Below, piece after piece: positions 1 to 36,170 of a stretch of 64,000 nucleotides of DNA (position 1 is the stretch's first letter; each line of letters opens with the position of its first letter). This DNA is from Channallabes apus (taxonomy: Eukaryota > Chordata > Actinopteri > Siluriformes > Clariidae), in assembly GCA_030522415.1 (NCBI GenBank), contig CM060121.1, forward strand, positions 3,462,476 through 3,526,475. The letters run 5' to 3'. The notes below the pieces were generated by a model, which saw only the letters and a list, made by a program, of their open reading frames with translations, was not told the origin of the DNA and did no database searches. The position numbers and the translations under genes are program-made.

Positions 1-24504
<24,504 letters not shown>

Positions 24505-25350
24505 GAAAACGGCCCTCGAAACCGGCTATTCGAGCGGAATAATTTTTTTTTTACAAAAAGATGAAGAAAAGAAAAATGGGGGAAAGAAATCCTCCGGATT
24601 AGTTAGTAATAAAAAAAAATCAACTCAAAGGGAGGAGGCAAAAAGAGATAAGCGACCAAAAAAAAAAAGTGTCAACAAGGGTCCTTATCCTCTCCAAAGT
24701 GGTCCTTGATGAATGCGCGGCGAGCGCTCCGTATCCCACCGGGTTGCTCCTCTCTTTCTTATTTTAGATTCCCAATAATAAACCTCGCAAGTTCAAGATG
24801 AAGCCGGTGTGTGCGTGTGCGTGTGTGTCTCTCTGAGTGTGCGCGCGCGTGCAAGTGTGTGTGTTTAGTTAAAAGAGGGAGGAGAGAGCTCGCCAAGCAT
24901 CTCAAAGGAGAAAAGCACCGGATCAAGGCGAGAGCGTCTGGCCGGGAAGTTGCTCAGAAGAACGAGGAAAGAAAGGAAGAGCAAGCAAACGCGCGCGCCT
25001 GGATGAAAAAGCGGGATGAAAACGGAACGCGCGTGCTTCAAAAAAGACGAGGGAAGTAAAAATGCAGTGATTAGCGACAGAACAAGAGGGAGGGATGGAG
25101 CGGGGAAGGAAGGCTTCGTGTGCGCTCCCCCGGGAAAAGGCGGATTGGGTAAGAAATCTCACTCCCTCTTCTCCCTCCTTCCTTCCTCTCCTCTCCTCTC
25201 CTCCCCTCCATCCGTCTCTTTACGGCTCGCGCGTCCCCGCAGACACGCAGCGCACCTTCTCACCGGGGCTGGGCGGGGCTCTCAGCAGAAGGGGGGCGTG
25301 ACTCTGGCCTTAAAAGGAAAGTTTATTTGCGTATCGGAGGTGTGGGAGTG
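24505..25350 (-). promoter_or_regulatory. CpG-rich 5' UTR/promoter region of ebf
   Basis: Upstream of the ebf start on the minus strand, base composition turns GC- and CpG-rich, with GC-box words (GGGCGGGG near 25270), in contrast to the AT-rich flanks. No convincing TATA box, in line with CpG-island promoters of developmental regulators. The transcription start cannot be placed from sequence alone. Confidence 0.55.
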
Positions 25351-25591
25351 ACCCGCCAACGCCGAACACCTGAACACTACAGTGAGGTGTGTGGAGTGAC
25401 ACAATGCATGGAGAAGGAAAGGAAAAAAGAAAAAAAATATTTCCAGCCCGAATAAATCATGATGTTTCCCAAATCCAGAAGCTTGTAAACTCTAATCGAT
25501 TACAGCAAACATGGAGGTTAAACAGGGGTCAGAAATGCTGAAGTCTGAGAGGATAATACATCTAATGAGTTCAAGTGCAGTTATTTCAGTT

Positions 25592-25625
<34 letters not shown>

Positions 25626-26137
25626 ACTGACACTGCATGCTTTATAAAATTACAGTATCATCTTTCATTTTTAGGAAATAATAATAATAAAAGAATTATA
25701 ATAGTTACTCTTATTCTACTTTTTTGAAACAGTTTGTACACTGCAATATGAGTAATCAGTGTAAACAATAACTCTATAATTTACCATTTAATAATAATAA
25801 TAAAATACTAATAATTGATCCACAACCTTGACTCGATTTTTTTGGTTTGGTTTGTTGTTTTTGCTCCTTGGTTAGACAAAATTAACCTCGAACTTTTTAG
25901 GGGAAACATGTTGTAATAAATTATAATGCGCCATTTTGAAAATATATGTCTAGATAAAGGAGTCGATGGTGGATTAAATATGAAATATTTATCACACGAG
26001 ACTTAAAACGATCCCGTGGGTTTTCAGAGCAGGGATTTCACCTCGATTAGATCCTAAATGATATGATACTTCATAGATTTGCGAGAAGAAGAAGAAAGAA
26101 ATATCGCATGCTTATCAGATAAGGAATGAACCCGACA

Positions 26138-26173
<36 letters not shown>

Positions 26174-26237
26174 CGCTGTTAAGAACAATTTATTAAATAT
26201 TTATTTAGATTTATTATTATTATTAGAAGTATTATTA

Positions 26238-26273
<36 letters not shown>

Positions 26274-29046
26274 GTTCATAATCATGCTACCAACGCGACA
26301 TTATTTTAGTGATTTTTCTTTTAACACACACACACACACACACACAACCGCTCCCTAAAAATCGCTGTGTTATTATATTTTCTCTCTGGTGTAAATTTTT
26401 CTTTAAAAAGAGACTGAAATCCAGATCCTATAGCCGGTTTCATCTTGCGTAAAAAATCAAGGCTAAAATCAATATTACTTTTATTTGTATCTCTTTTTAA
26501 AAAGTTCATCAGTATTAATTAACATCAGTGATGCAACATGTTTAACAAAAGCAAATACACTTTAATACATTTATACCTGTATCCATTTCTATTACACTCT
26601 CAGCTTTATTCCTCACACATGCAGACTGACAGCAGGTTTCTTTTTTTTCTTTTTCTTTTTTTGATACGACGGATGATAATGTCCATGAACCAGGTCCTGT
26701 TCTAAAAACCCGCCTCTGTTTAACATGTATAGTCATCGCCTAAAGCGTGATCGTATTTTGAGCTCTGAATGTGGGTCTAAAGCGGCTGCGGATTAAATAG
26801 TAGTGTCGAAATGGGCTAGTAGGTAATTCCACCTTTAAGAGTAACGTGCGGAAATAATTCCTGTAATGTCAGCCTGAGATGTGGGACATGTTTCACTTTG
26901 GAAAGTTGCTCAGTTTGGGTGAAGTTTGGCCACAATCCAAACCGCATGGCCCTTAATAAACACCACACCAAGCTCATTATGGCAAATTAGTACACCACTA
27001 ATACACTCATTATGACACTCTGTAATATTTAAGACCAAGCGCGCATGCGCAGTTTGCACATTTCCTCCCTGTGCACACCACCTTATATACCTTAAATATC
27101 CTATACAGTATATCTTGAAAACTTTATCCAGAAAACTTTAATCTGAAAGCAGTTCCAAGTCAGTTCTGCACCAGGTTTATAGATGTACACATTCCTAATT
27201 GAAGGATTTAAGAGGGGAAAATATATTTAAACAATTTAACCCATCTTTTCTGATTGTAAACGTTATAAATAGGATTAAAATTTATTCATTTTACAAAACA
27301 CATTTAAAAAAAAAATCCATATTAAAGCCCAATGTTTCATAAAAATGTCATCATTTCCAAAAAAAAATAAGAAAAAACATATATTTGTGGACACACAAGC
27401 ATAAAAAATTATTTTAAGGCTACATGGTCACACGTAATTAAATAAAAGTATGTCAAACGTCTGAATTTTATATAATAAGTAGATTAAGAAACAAATAATG
27501 AAATCATACGAAATGATCATAAGAAAAAACTACATCTATTCCTAGGGTTCTTCGTTACACCGAGCCTGAATGAGAGCGCTTTGCTGCCCCCTAGTGGACA
27601 ATCAATGTAAAAACGTACTGGATTTCTTACATACGGTACAACTTCAGGTTTCTAGCCTGGGTAAGAACCCTGTCCTGTACATATGCAATTAAATAAAGAT
27701 AGATAGATCGTTCATTATAACTGCAAGATTATCCAGCCTCCTGCACTTTCTGTACTTGATGCTGTTGATGTTTAATGCCAGTGTTGTATATAACCTCCAT
27801 ACAATACACTGATCACGAGCTCCAGATCAAAGGCTTTTTTTTATTTGTATTGTTTACATGCACTTACAGTTTTTGACAGGTCCGAATTTTTAAAACCTGG
27901 ATATGATCAACATTTAAGAATGGTTTAATGAAGAAATAATAAAATACAATCATACAAGCAGACAAATAGGAAATTTAATACAAATAGAAATGGTGCTGAT
28001 TATAAAGAATAGAGCGCCACTTGGTGTTCAAATGGAGAACAGCAAGATGTGGGAAAATCTCTGATATGTCTCAGTGGTTTGTTTTATACTTAACTCTCAT
28101 AATTATGTATTAACTATAGATAGACAATAAACAATTGTCAAACTTGTCAAAATGACACTGAGAGGAGAATTCAACCCTGAGACATTTTTAACATGTTTAT
28201 TTCTTTTGTTTAGTGATTGTGGTGCAAATTTTTTTTGGTTGATGATAATTGATATTACTCTTGTGAGAGGTTAGTAGTTTTCTGACATGATTGCTAACAC
28301 AGTCAGCTTTTATCTTTTCAGCAGGCTTATAATTAACTTTTACCTGAGTCTATTTTTGACCTATTACGAGAAACTTAAATTATATGAACTGTACATTTCT
28401 ATGTAGTACATCCACATAATCTAATTTTATGTCTCAAAATGTAAAAAAAAAAAAAAAAAGAAAAGACTCAAAAGAGTTGACTTGAGGAACACCCTGAGAT
28501 AAAATCCAGGTTTCTGAAAACATAACATAGCATTTATGCTCTTTGCACAAACACCCAACTCTTGTAATTATTTATTAATTCATACATCAAAATCTTCTGA
28601 TAATTCGGATTGTAACAGAGCCCAAATACAAGTTAATGATAAATTCAATGCTAAGAATGTACTTTTAGGCAGTTGGAGCCTTTCATTCATATTTTATCAA
28701 GAATATCTGAAGGAACTGTTGACATTTCTGATATTTCTTTTCAGTTTTCAATGTGACTGTGTTTTTTACATTGTCTATATAAAGGATTTAATGACTATTT
28801 GCAAATGTTTGCAAAACTGTTGCTCAGCAGGCATTTGTGAGAGGAAGAACAATAAGATGTGTTAAATAGAGGACTGGAATACAGAACAGGAGAAATACAG
28901 ACAGGATATATATTGTATATGAAAAAGAACCTAAATATCTTTAAAAAAAAAAAAAAAAAAAGAATAAAATTTAAAAACTCATATATGCACCACCACCACC
29001 AACACCATCAGCAGCAGAACTATCATCAACATCTGTGATCTTCCTG
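25351..29046. other. Intergenic region between ebf and the unknown gene
   Basis: AT-rich with no coding exon recognised. Contains CA 25593-25623, two ATT arrays (26139-26172, 26218-26272), CA 26323-26346, A-runs 28442-28459 and 28941-28961, and two CTCF-like words at 27584-27597 and 28014-28026. The 3' UTR of the unknown gene must extend into about 28500-29046, but no AATAAA was found close downstream of its stop. Confidence 0.4.
27584..27597 (-). promoter_or_regulatory. CTCF-like motif
   Basis: CTGCCCCCTAGTGG, the reverse of CCACTAGGGGGCAG, a full match to the remembered CTCF core CCASYAGRKGGCRS. Confidence 0.5.
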
Positions 29047-29123
29047 TTACAGCTCATCTCTGGGATTATTTTTCACACAATGGCTTATTGAATGCAGGCA
29101 ATCCAAAACAGGCTCTGTCCATG
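29047..29123 (-). CDS. Unknown RDEL gene exon 7 (fourth Cys pair, RDEL, stop)
   Basis: 77 bp: WTEPVLDCLHSISHCVKNNP-RDEL then TAA; Cys113 and Cys120. The acceptor is a strong pyrimidine tract ending TTGTTCTGTAG, and the phase matches exon 6. Confidence 0.68.
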
Positions 29124-29841
29124 CTACAGAACAAATACAACACACACATCATTTACCTAAATTGGAAAATTGTGACAGACTTCACAAAAAATATATGAAT
29201 AAACCTGACTATATTTATATACGAAAAATATATGAATAAATGTGACTCTTTCCACTGCCTGTAATACGAGGGTCGTCCTGGGATGGTGAGGTGTAAAGCT
29301 GATTTACATTTACAGGAGACGTCAAGCACAGTACAGACTCTTAACCACAGTGAATGGAGCAAACGTGTAAGTCTGTGAATGATGATCCTGGCTCGGAGCC
29401 CACTACAGTCATGCCAGTGAAAAGCAATGTTTTAAAAAAAAAATCAATGGATTACTTGAGAAAGAGACGCGTCTGTGTGTGGGAACTGTACACACTATTA
29501 TTTCCCAACACCACTTGCACATTACAGGAACTTGGCTGTGAGTTATTAGCTCATTCTCACATCCACCGTAAAATCCTGATTAAAGGAGTTCCCGGGAGGC
29601 CAGGGGTTCAGACACGATACATGCAGTCCGATCATGGCTCTGGCGTACCAATAAAACTTTCTACCTTGATTGTATTCAGGCACTAGTGAAACACTGGGAT
29701 GAGTGCATTAGTGTAGCAGGGGATTATATAGAGAAATAAATGGAGTGTTTACTGTGTTCTCTTATTATGTACAATCAAAAGTCCTACTTTGACTTGAATG
29801 GCACTCATAGTACGATCGATCGATCGATCGATCGATCGATC

Positions 29842-29911
<70 letters not shown>

Positions 29912-32900
29912 GCAATTCAAACGATTTGAAGGTGTACTGCATAAATACACTACCGTCCAAAAGTTTTAGATCGCTTACTAACTCCATGATGGTTCCTGAT
30001 GTTTATTTCTTTCTACATTGTAACGTTTTGCTGAAGGCGTCCAAAATCTCCTTTGAACAGTTGATATTGAGATGTTTCTGCTACTTCTGCTCTGTAAAGA
30101 CTTCATAACGCCTCTAATCTGAGCTGCTGTTAATTGGTGATTTTTCAGGCTGATAACTCTAAATGAACTTCTGGTCTGCAGCAGAGGGAGGTTTTGGTCT
30201 CGTCCTCCTGGGACGGCCTTCATGAGAGACAGTTTCATTATGGTGCTGGACGGATTTAAAATATCAACTAACTGGTGTTTTTCTTGTTGTTACGTAATTA
30301 CCTAATTCCATATGTGTTATTTTATAGTTTTGAAATCCGCAGTATTGTTGTAGAATGTAGAAAATAAATCACTAAACAAAAACAAAGAAATTTGCAAGTG
30401 ACCTAAAACTTTTGAACGGTAGTGTGTATTGTATTGCTTACCAGAAAACAACCCTTCACTGTCGTAATTTCCTTCCATCACACTTTTAACACACTTGTCA
30501 ATTGCACAGTGGGCAGTACCTAACCAAAAAATTAGAGAGACAGTCATTACTCAAACTCTTTGAAACAATATGATGACTGTATAACAAAATATTCTTAAAT
30601 ACTCAAACTTACGAGAAACCTCTTGATTCCTCTTAAGACTATAACCTAAAATATAAAACAGAAGAGCAATAAATTAATATATATATAATAATAATAATAT
30701 ATATATCTGCAGCGGCATGTAGATCGAATCAAAATGACACTGAAAGCTTTTGAACTATTCTTTAATTCATCAATAATAATTAAAAAAATTATATAAAATA
30801 TAATAAAATATGGCGGCGCGGTGGTGTAGTGGTTAGCACTGTCGCCTTGCACCTCCAGGGTCTGGGTTCTATTCCCCGGCCGGGCTCGATTCCCGTCTCT
30901 GTGTGCATGGAGTTTGCATGTTCTCCCCGTGCTTGGTGGGTTTCCTCCGGGTTCTCCGGTTTCCTCCCACAGCCCAAAGACATGCAGGTTAGGCTAATTG
31001 GCGTTCCTAAATTGCCCGTAGTGTGTGATTGGGTGTGTGAGTGTGTGTATGTGTGTGTGCCCTGCGATGGATTGGCACTCTGTTCAGGGTGTACCCCGCC
31101 TAGTGCCCGAAGTCTCCTGGGATAGGCTCCAGGCCCCCCGCGACCCTGAACACAGGATTAAGCGGTATAGAAAATGAATGAATAATAAAATATACAATAT
31201 AAATATTTTTTATTAAAATATATATATAATTTGAATGTATAATTCTGATTCATGGAATGACAGATAAGTAATCTTTTCTCTGAACACACTACATAATAAA
31301 GACTTATGCTAGGTTAACCGCTAAACTTTAAACTATCTAAGGAAGAAACATGCTAACCTGCAAACTAGCACTATAGAAAAAAGACTTCCTATCAATGATG
31401 CATAAACACTAGCACTAGCACACTAGCCGAGTAGCACAGTGCTAAACAGACTTATTTACAACCTAGTTTATCCTGTGGCTCTGTGTGTGGCTAGACGAAA
31501 TTAGCATTGTAATTAGCATTAGCATTGTAATAAACATGCTAACTCCACCTTCAACTAGGGTTACTACACTACATAATCGATCCTAGTTTTCCCAGATACA
31601 GTAGTATACTGCTAGTTTTCATGTTTCATTGGAGAAACTATGGGAGTAGCTGAAAATATCATCTTACAAGCAGAACGGCTTCATTGTTCCTCATTTGTTA
31701 TTTCATTTAACATTTAAGTTAATAAAATACAACCAATTTGTTTTCTATGAGGATTAGTTAGTAGGAGGTCGGTAGTAGATTCTCTGGCAGATTCGCAATG
31801 ACCACAGTAGCAATAGCTTTCTTCTTTATAAGCCGAGTCAAGTCAGATTAATGGGAAATTCCCATATGACAAACATGACTTTAAACAGGAAGTAGGATTT
31901 AAATACTATATTAAATACAAAACACAAATTTGACACTAGCATGTTCACTACACTGCTATTGCCACAGTCACATAGTAACTCTATTCACTGCATCGTGTGC
32001 CAGTTTCCTGCTAATTTTATTTAAGTAAATAAGAAACTGTTAGTTATTTACCATGAATTGCAAGGCTAACCTCGTTGACAGTTGTGAAATTCAAACTTAC
32101 TGGAGTTTTCAAAAAGGAGGTCATATGCCAGTTTGAGGCACTTCTGCAGTACACACGCTAAAGAAAAAGATAAGACAAAAGTAGATTTAGTTGTGTTTCT
32201 CAAAATAGTTAAAAATTTAAAACTTAAAAGGTTTCTTTAAATTTTTGTAATGTTGAAATGTTTGTAGTCGCATCAGTAACGTTTACAATCTGATGTTTAA
32301 ACCTTGAATGACAATGTGTATAAGGCTAATTAAGTTTAACTGATTTTATTGTTTCGTGTTGGTGGTGGTGGTGGTTTCACTCAGATATAATACCTTCGTC
32401 CAAGCAGTTCATGGTCAATGGTTCTCTCTGCAAACATCCTGAAAATAATAATGTGTTAGACTACATTATCTTTAAATGTTATTTAAACAACAAATTTTTT
32501 TCTGGATTGTCAACTCTGTTACTGATAGTCAGTGATGTTACAGTCAGCGGTGTTGCTAATAGTCGGCTGTTCTTATTTATTATTTTCTCTTAATAAATTG
32601 AATACGCGAACACATTTCAACTTAACTTTCACACCAAGCCTATTATGGCAACATTTCAACTTAAGATAAAAAACCCAAATCCTGTTGATGCCACGCCCAT
32701 TTCTGTAGAAAGCGTGGATGAATGCAAAATGAAACTACTTTTTCAGAGGGAATAAATTAGGTTATTTCACCATTGTAGCAGTTGTGTGGCACTAATGGGG
32801 CAATAAATATATAATCCTTAGTATTTAGTCTTTGATAAACCTTTCTAGACTGCATAAATGTAAGATTTTACTTTGTGTAACATATTTTAAATACTCATTC

Positions 32901-33621
32901 ACAGAATATTGCTAGTCATAAACTGTTTAACTGTTAAAATATTAGCTCAGAACTATGTATTTTATGTATGTCTACAGTAATGAATACAATGAATGCTACA
33001 AATCAGGTATAAAGTATTAGTATAAAAACATTGGTGTATACCATTAATAATGATGCATTAATTAACTTATATTTTACTTTATTGTAATATTGTTAAAATG
33101 ATTTATTTTTTATACTTATTTCCAATTGACACATATTGAAACTTTTTAATACCTAGAAATGTTATTGTCAACATTTCTATTTATGCTACTGTATACACAA
33201 GGTAGAGCTACTGAGAAAATGTAATTGTTTACAGTCCTGCCGTTTGTCTGTTACCTTCAATTTCATTTATGCCAGGGATGTAGCTTTCACTTTTGGTTCC
33301 TCCAAAGAGACCTGTTGGAATGGAAAGTAAGCTGAGTATTGCTTCATGACATTTACCAGCAAACACAAGCTCTATTGGACTGCATGATGAACAAAATTTA
33401 TATATTTCACATAATGAATTTGATATTTGACAAAGTATTATTCTTTATTATTTAAACTGAAAAAAAAATCATCTTGCAGACTTCATAGACTAGACTAGAT
33501 TTATTTACATTTTCTATTTTAAAAAATGTTCTAAAAGCAGTAAAGACCAGAGCAAGTCACATCATGATCATAACTTACCAGCAATAACTGCAGCAAGTAG
33601 GAGATGAATATGCAGAGACAT
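29047..33621 (-). CDS. Unrecognised secretory-pathway Cys-rich protein with C-terminal RDEL, 129 aa, 7 exons (locus span)
   Basis: Seven minus-strand exons (33579-33621, 33255-33311, 32394-32438, 32101-32157, 30613-30645, 30442-30519, 29047-29123) splice in frame with GT-AG ends, all six introns in phase 1, giving 390 coding bases. Visible: hydrophobic signal peptide at residues 1-14; Cys at 35, 45, 50, 55, 83, 88, 113 and 120; an N-S-S sequon at Asn66; C-terminus NNPRDEL. RDEL is an accepted KDEL-type ER retrieval signal, so a soluble ER-lumen protein is inferred. I recognise no family. The N-terminal spacing C-x9-C-x4-C-x4-C and a later YDSEG segment loosely recall stanniocalcin, but this is weak. 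Seven consistent splices without a stop make chance unlikely. SINE, Tc1 and mariner relics sit in its introns. Confidence 0.72.
29230..29745 (+). mobile_element. Mariner-like transposase relic, internally deleted
   Basis: Plus-strand traces: SVNDDPGSEPTTVMPVKSNV (about 29370-29430) resembles the VxDDPRxGRP linker of mariner transposases, followed by HTH-like TLQELGCEL. It ends about 29660-29740 with KHWDECISVAGDYIEK and a stop, like a transposase C-terminus. The catalytic core is missing. It lies in the last intron of the RDEL gene and shares its C-terminal segment with a copy at 46085-46445. Confidence 0.5.
29814..29911. repeat. Compound (ATCG)n-(ATAG)n microsatellite
   Basis: About seven GATC-type tetramers pass directly into about seventeen GATA tetramers, as if one C-to-A change seeded and expanded a second motif. 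Intron 6 of the RDEL gene. Confidence 0.9.
29948..30424 (-). mobile_element. Tc1-type element with decayed transposase N-terminus (copy A)
   Basis: 477 bp bounded by inverted ends CACTACCGTYCAAAAGTTTT; left flank TA, right flank mutated to TG. The minus strand encodes an HTH-like remnant (NHQLTAAQIRGVMKSLQSRS) typical of Tc1 transposase N-termini; the catalytic part is absent. Same family as the relic near 57960 and the MITE at 62668-62958. Confidence 0.75.
30442..30519 (-). CDS. Unknown RDEL gene exon 6 (third Cys pair)
   Basis: 78 bp: TAHCAIDKCVKSVMEGNYDS then EGLFS, Cys83 and Cys88; acceptor GGTTAG, donor GTAAGC. It ends only 18 bp from a Tc1-type element in the following intron. Confidence 0.7.
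30613..30645 (-). CDS. Unknown RDEL gene exon 5
   Basis: 33 bp micro-exon: YSLKRNQEVS; acceptor TTTTAG, donor GTAAGT. It is a multiple of three, so it could be skipped without changing frame. The least certain exon because of its size. Confidence 0.6.
30811..31185 (+). mobile_element. tRNA-derived fish SINE (1)
   Basis: Starts with a tRNA-like pol III A box (GTGGTGTAGTGGTTAGCACT) and a B-box-like GGTTCTATTCC, followed by the fish SINE body (GAGTTTGCATGTTCTCCCCG, AAAGACATGCAGGTTAGG, GGGATAGGCTCCAG) and a GAATGAATGAAT-like tail. It lies in intron 4 of the RDEL gene, antisense to it. The 98-residue reading frame across it is incidental. Confidence 0.85.
32101..32157 (-). CDS. Unknown RDEL gene exon 4 (second Cys pair)
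   Basis: 57 bp: CVLQKCLKLAYDLLFENS, Cys50 and Cys55, likely helical, with the N66-S-S sequon at its end; acceptor TTCTTTAG, donor GTAAGT. Confidence 0.7.
32394..32438 (-). CDS. Unknown RDEL gene exon 3 (first Cys pair)
   Basis: 45 bp: CLQREPLTMNCLDE, Cys35 and Cys45; acceptor TTTTCAG, donor GTATTA. Confidence 0.68.
33255..33311 (-). CDS. Unknown RDEL gene exon 2
   Basis: 57 bp: LFGGTKSESYIPGINEIE flanked by split Gly codons; acceptor CCAACAG, donor GTAACA. No cysteine; presumed N-terminal tail of the mature protein. Confidence 0.68.
33579..33621 (-). CDS. Unknown RDEL gene exon 1 (signal peptide)
   Basis: 43 bp: MSLHIHLLLAAVIA plus one base; donor GTAAGT. Hydrophobic core at residues 5-14, and the small residues A-G at 14-15 suit signal peptidase cleavage. 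A TATA-like AATAAAAGG lies about 20 bp upstream of the ATG. Confidence 0.68.
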
Positions 33622-33979
33622 ATTTGAGGTTTGTTCCTTTTATTGCCAGAGAGCAATGTTCGTTGAATCAGGTAAAATAAATTCCTTGATTCAGAGGCAC
33701 ACTCCTAAATATCAGTCATGATCCAACCCAATCCATCCTATTGGACAAAGAAAAAGGAAACTGAAATATGAGTGGCTGTGGCCCTTTTGCAAAAATTAAA
33801 CTCTAATATACAGTGCAGTAAAAATATATTTTTGCATATTTGTCACATTTAAATAACTGAGATAAACAAATTTGAATATCACAAAAGATAACCTGAATAA
33901 ATGCTGTACAAAATGCAGTTTTTAAATGATTATTTTATTAATTAGAGTAAAAAAGCTGTCCAAACCTACCTGACAAGGC

Positions 33980-36165
33980 AAAAGGTAAGGTAAGGCTTTG
34001 GTCGGGGCTCCTTTAGCTTGAAGCATCAGTGCCACATGGTATAGAGACAATCAGCCAGTTGCACTGGTTCCTACGTATTGTAGTAGGAATTAAGGGTACA
34101 GCCCTCTCCTGGCTCAGATCCTATTTGACCGATCGTTATCAGTATGTAGACTTAAATGGTGATTATTCTGCATGTTCTCTAGTGGAGTTTGGCGTTCCGC
34201 AGGGTTCAGTTTTAGGCCCACTGCTTTTTTCCCTTTACATGCTTCCTCTGGGCAACATAATCCGTAAGCATGGTATTAGTTTTCATTGTTATGCTGACGA
34301 CACACAGTTATATGTCTCAGCAAAACCTGATGAGAAAAACCAGCTTACTAAAGTTGAGCAATGTGTACAGGACATAAGAAATTGGATGCTAATTAACTTC
34401 CTTCTGCTTAATCCGGATAAGACAGAAATTCTAGTCATAGGACCGCATACAGCTAGGAGTAAAATCTTAGATCACACCGTAACTTTAAGTGTCCATTAAG
34501 TCCATCAAGTGAAACAGTGAAAGACCTCGGCGTGATTATAGATTCCAACCTTTCATTTGAAGCTCATGTAGATAATATCACCAGGATAGCATTCTTTCAC
34601 CTCAGAAATATTGCCAAGATAAGAAATATATTGTCGCTAAACGATACAGAAAAACTAGTTCATGCTTTTATCACTTCTAGGTTGGACTATTGTAATGCCT
34701 TACTGTCTGGCTGTTCAGTTAGGTGCATAAACAAGCTTCAGCTAGTCCAGAATGCAGCAGTGAGAGTCCTCACTAGAACCAGAAGATATGAGCACATCAC
34801 CCCTATCCTATCTTCACTACATTGGCTCCCTGTGAAATTTCGCATTGATTTTAAAATACTACTCTTGACGTATAAAGCATTAAATGGTCTCGCGCCGCAG
34901 TATCTGAGCCGAACTGCTAGTGTCTTACGATCCGCCACGCCTACTTCGGTCAAAGGATGCAGGCTGCTTGTCAGTACCGCGTATTATGAAAACTACAGCT
35001 GGGGGCAGAGCTTTTTCTTACAAAGCCCCAAAATTATGGAATAGTCTTCCAAATAGTGTTCGGGACTCAGACACAGTCTCAGTGTTTAAGTCTAGGCTAA
35101 AAACCTATTTATTTAGCCAAGCATTTTTATAAATAGATTTGCCATAAGGTAAAGGAGCAGATCTGGGGGACTCATGGACGTAGAGTATTATGGTGAACTG
35201 GTATGTTTAGATGCTGTCTTCCTCACTCTCATTGATCACTCAGGTTTGTTGTCTGTGAAGTGATTGGTCGCTTTACATCTCAGTTCCCCCTCATGTTTGT
35301 GTTTCCTTCTGGCTCTCCCTTTTAGTTATGCTGTCATAGTTAGTCCTGCCGGAGTCCCTGCTTGCACTCTACAGTAAATATACATTCACATTATACATTA
35401 TGTGACTGTGACCATATCTAACTGCCATCTCTCCTCTTCTTCTCTTTCTCCCCTTCTTTCTCTTTCCTCTCTCCCCCTCTCTCCCTCTTTCACTCTTTCT
35501 CTCTCTCTCTCTCTCTCTGTCGAGCTACACATGTGGTTCCTGAGCTGCCAGTGATCCAGACTCCCTCTGCCCTCCGGACCTGTCTGATCCATCCTGGTGC
35601 CCCGTTTCTGGTTGGAGGTCTCGTTGCATGGATGCCCTGTGTGTGTCTTTGGGATGCGTCTGGTGTCTGGGGATGATTCTATCTACTTAGAAGATGGTTC
35701 TGGCCTCGACTGGTGTTAGCAGCTGTTTCTCTGAGGACTTGACAATTCGATAGTTCAAGACTGGAACTTTCTACAAGTCTATCTGAGTCTCCAATATCTA
35801 CCTGGACTCCATTTTAACCTCAATTAACTTCAACTATTATAGCTGAACTGCCTGCCACCTAACACACTGTATACATGCAGATCATTTCCTGCTATCTGTT
35901 TCACCCAGATGAGGATGGGTTCCCTGTTGAGTCTGGTTCCTCTCAAGGTTTCTTCCTATTACCATCTCAGGGAGTTTTTCCTTGCCACTGTCGCCCTCGG
36001 CTTGCTCACCAGGGACTATCTGACCATTTTGATTCATTCACATTCCATACAAACTTAAATAATTCTTTTGATTGTGTAAAGCTGTTTTGAGACAATGTCA
36101 ATTCTTAAAAGCGCTATACAAATAAAATTGAATTGAATTGAATTGAATTAAAACAGTATTATAGA
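33980..36165 (+). mobile_element. L2/CR1-type LINE, 5'-truncated, ORF2 decayed
   Basis: Encodes the 3' half of a reverse transcriptase: [14 protein letters not shown], then the catalytic block [32 protein letters not shown] and the usual tail SLPNSVRDSDTVSVFKSRLK. Frame breaks near 34499 and 34920-35040 show it is dead. The 3' UTR is the common fish form, with a CT microsatellite at about 35480-35518 and end AAAGCGCTATACAAATAAA followed by (TTGAA)n at 36127-36150. Confidence 0.88.
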
Positions 36166-36170
36166 GACCT

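Noticed and set aside
29153..29362. Alternative last exon of the RDEL gene (Cys-rich frame VCTVLDVSCKCK)
   Set aside because: The acceptor is poor, the sequence overlaps a plus-strand mariner relic, and the exon at 29047-29123 has a better acceptor, correct phase and cysteine pattern.
31853..31863. Palindromic GGGAAATTCCC kappa-B-like site in an intron of the RDEL gene
   Set aside because: An isolated 11-mer with no promoter context; expected by chance in AT-rich DNA.
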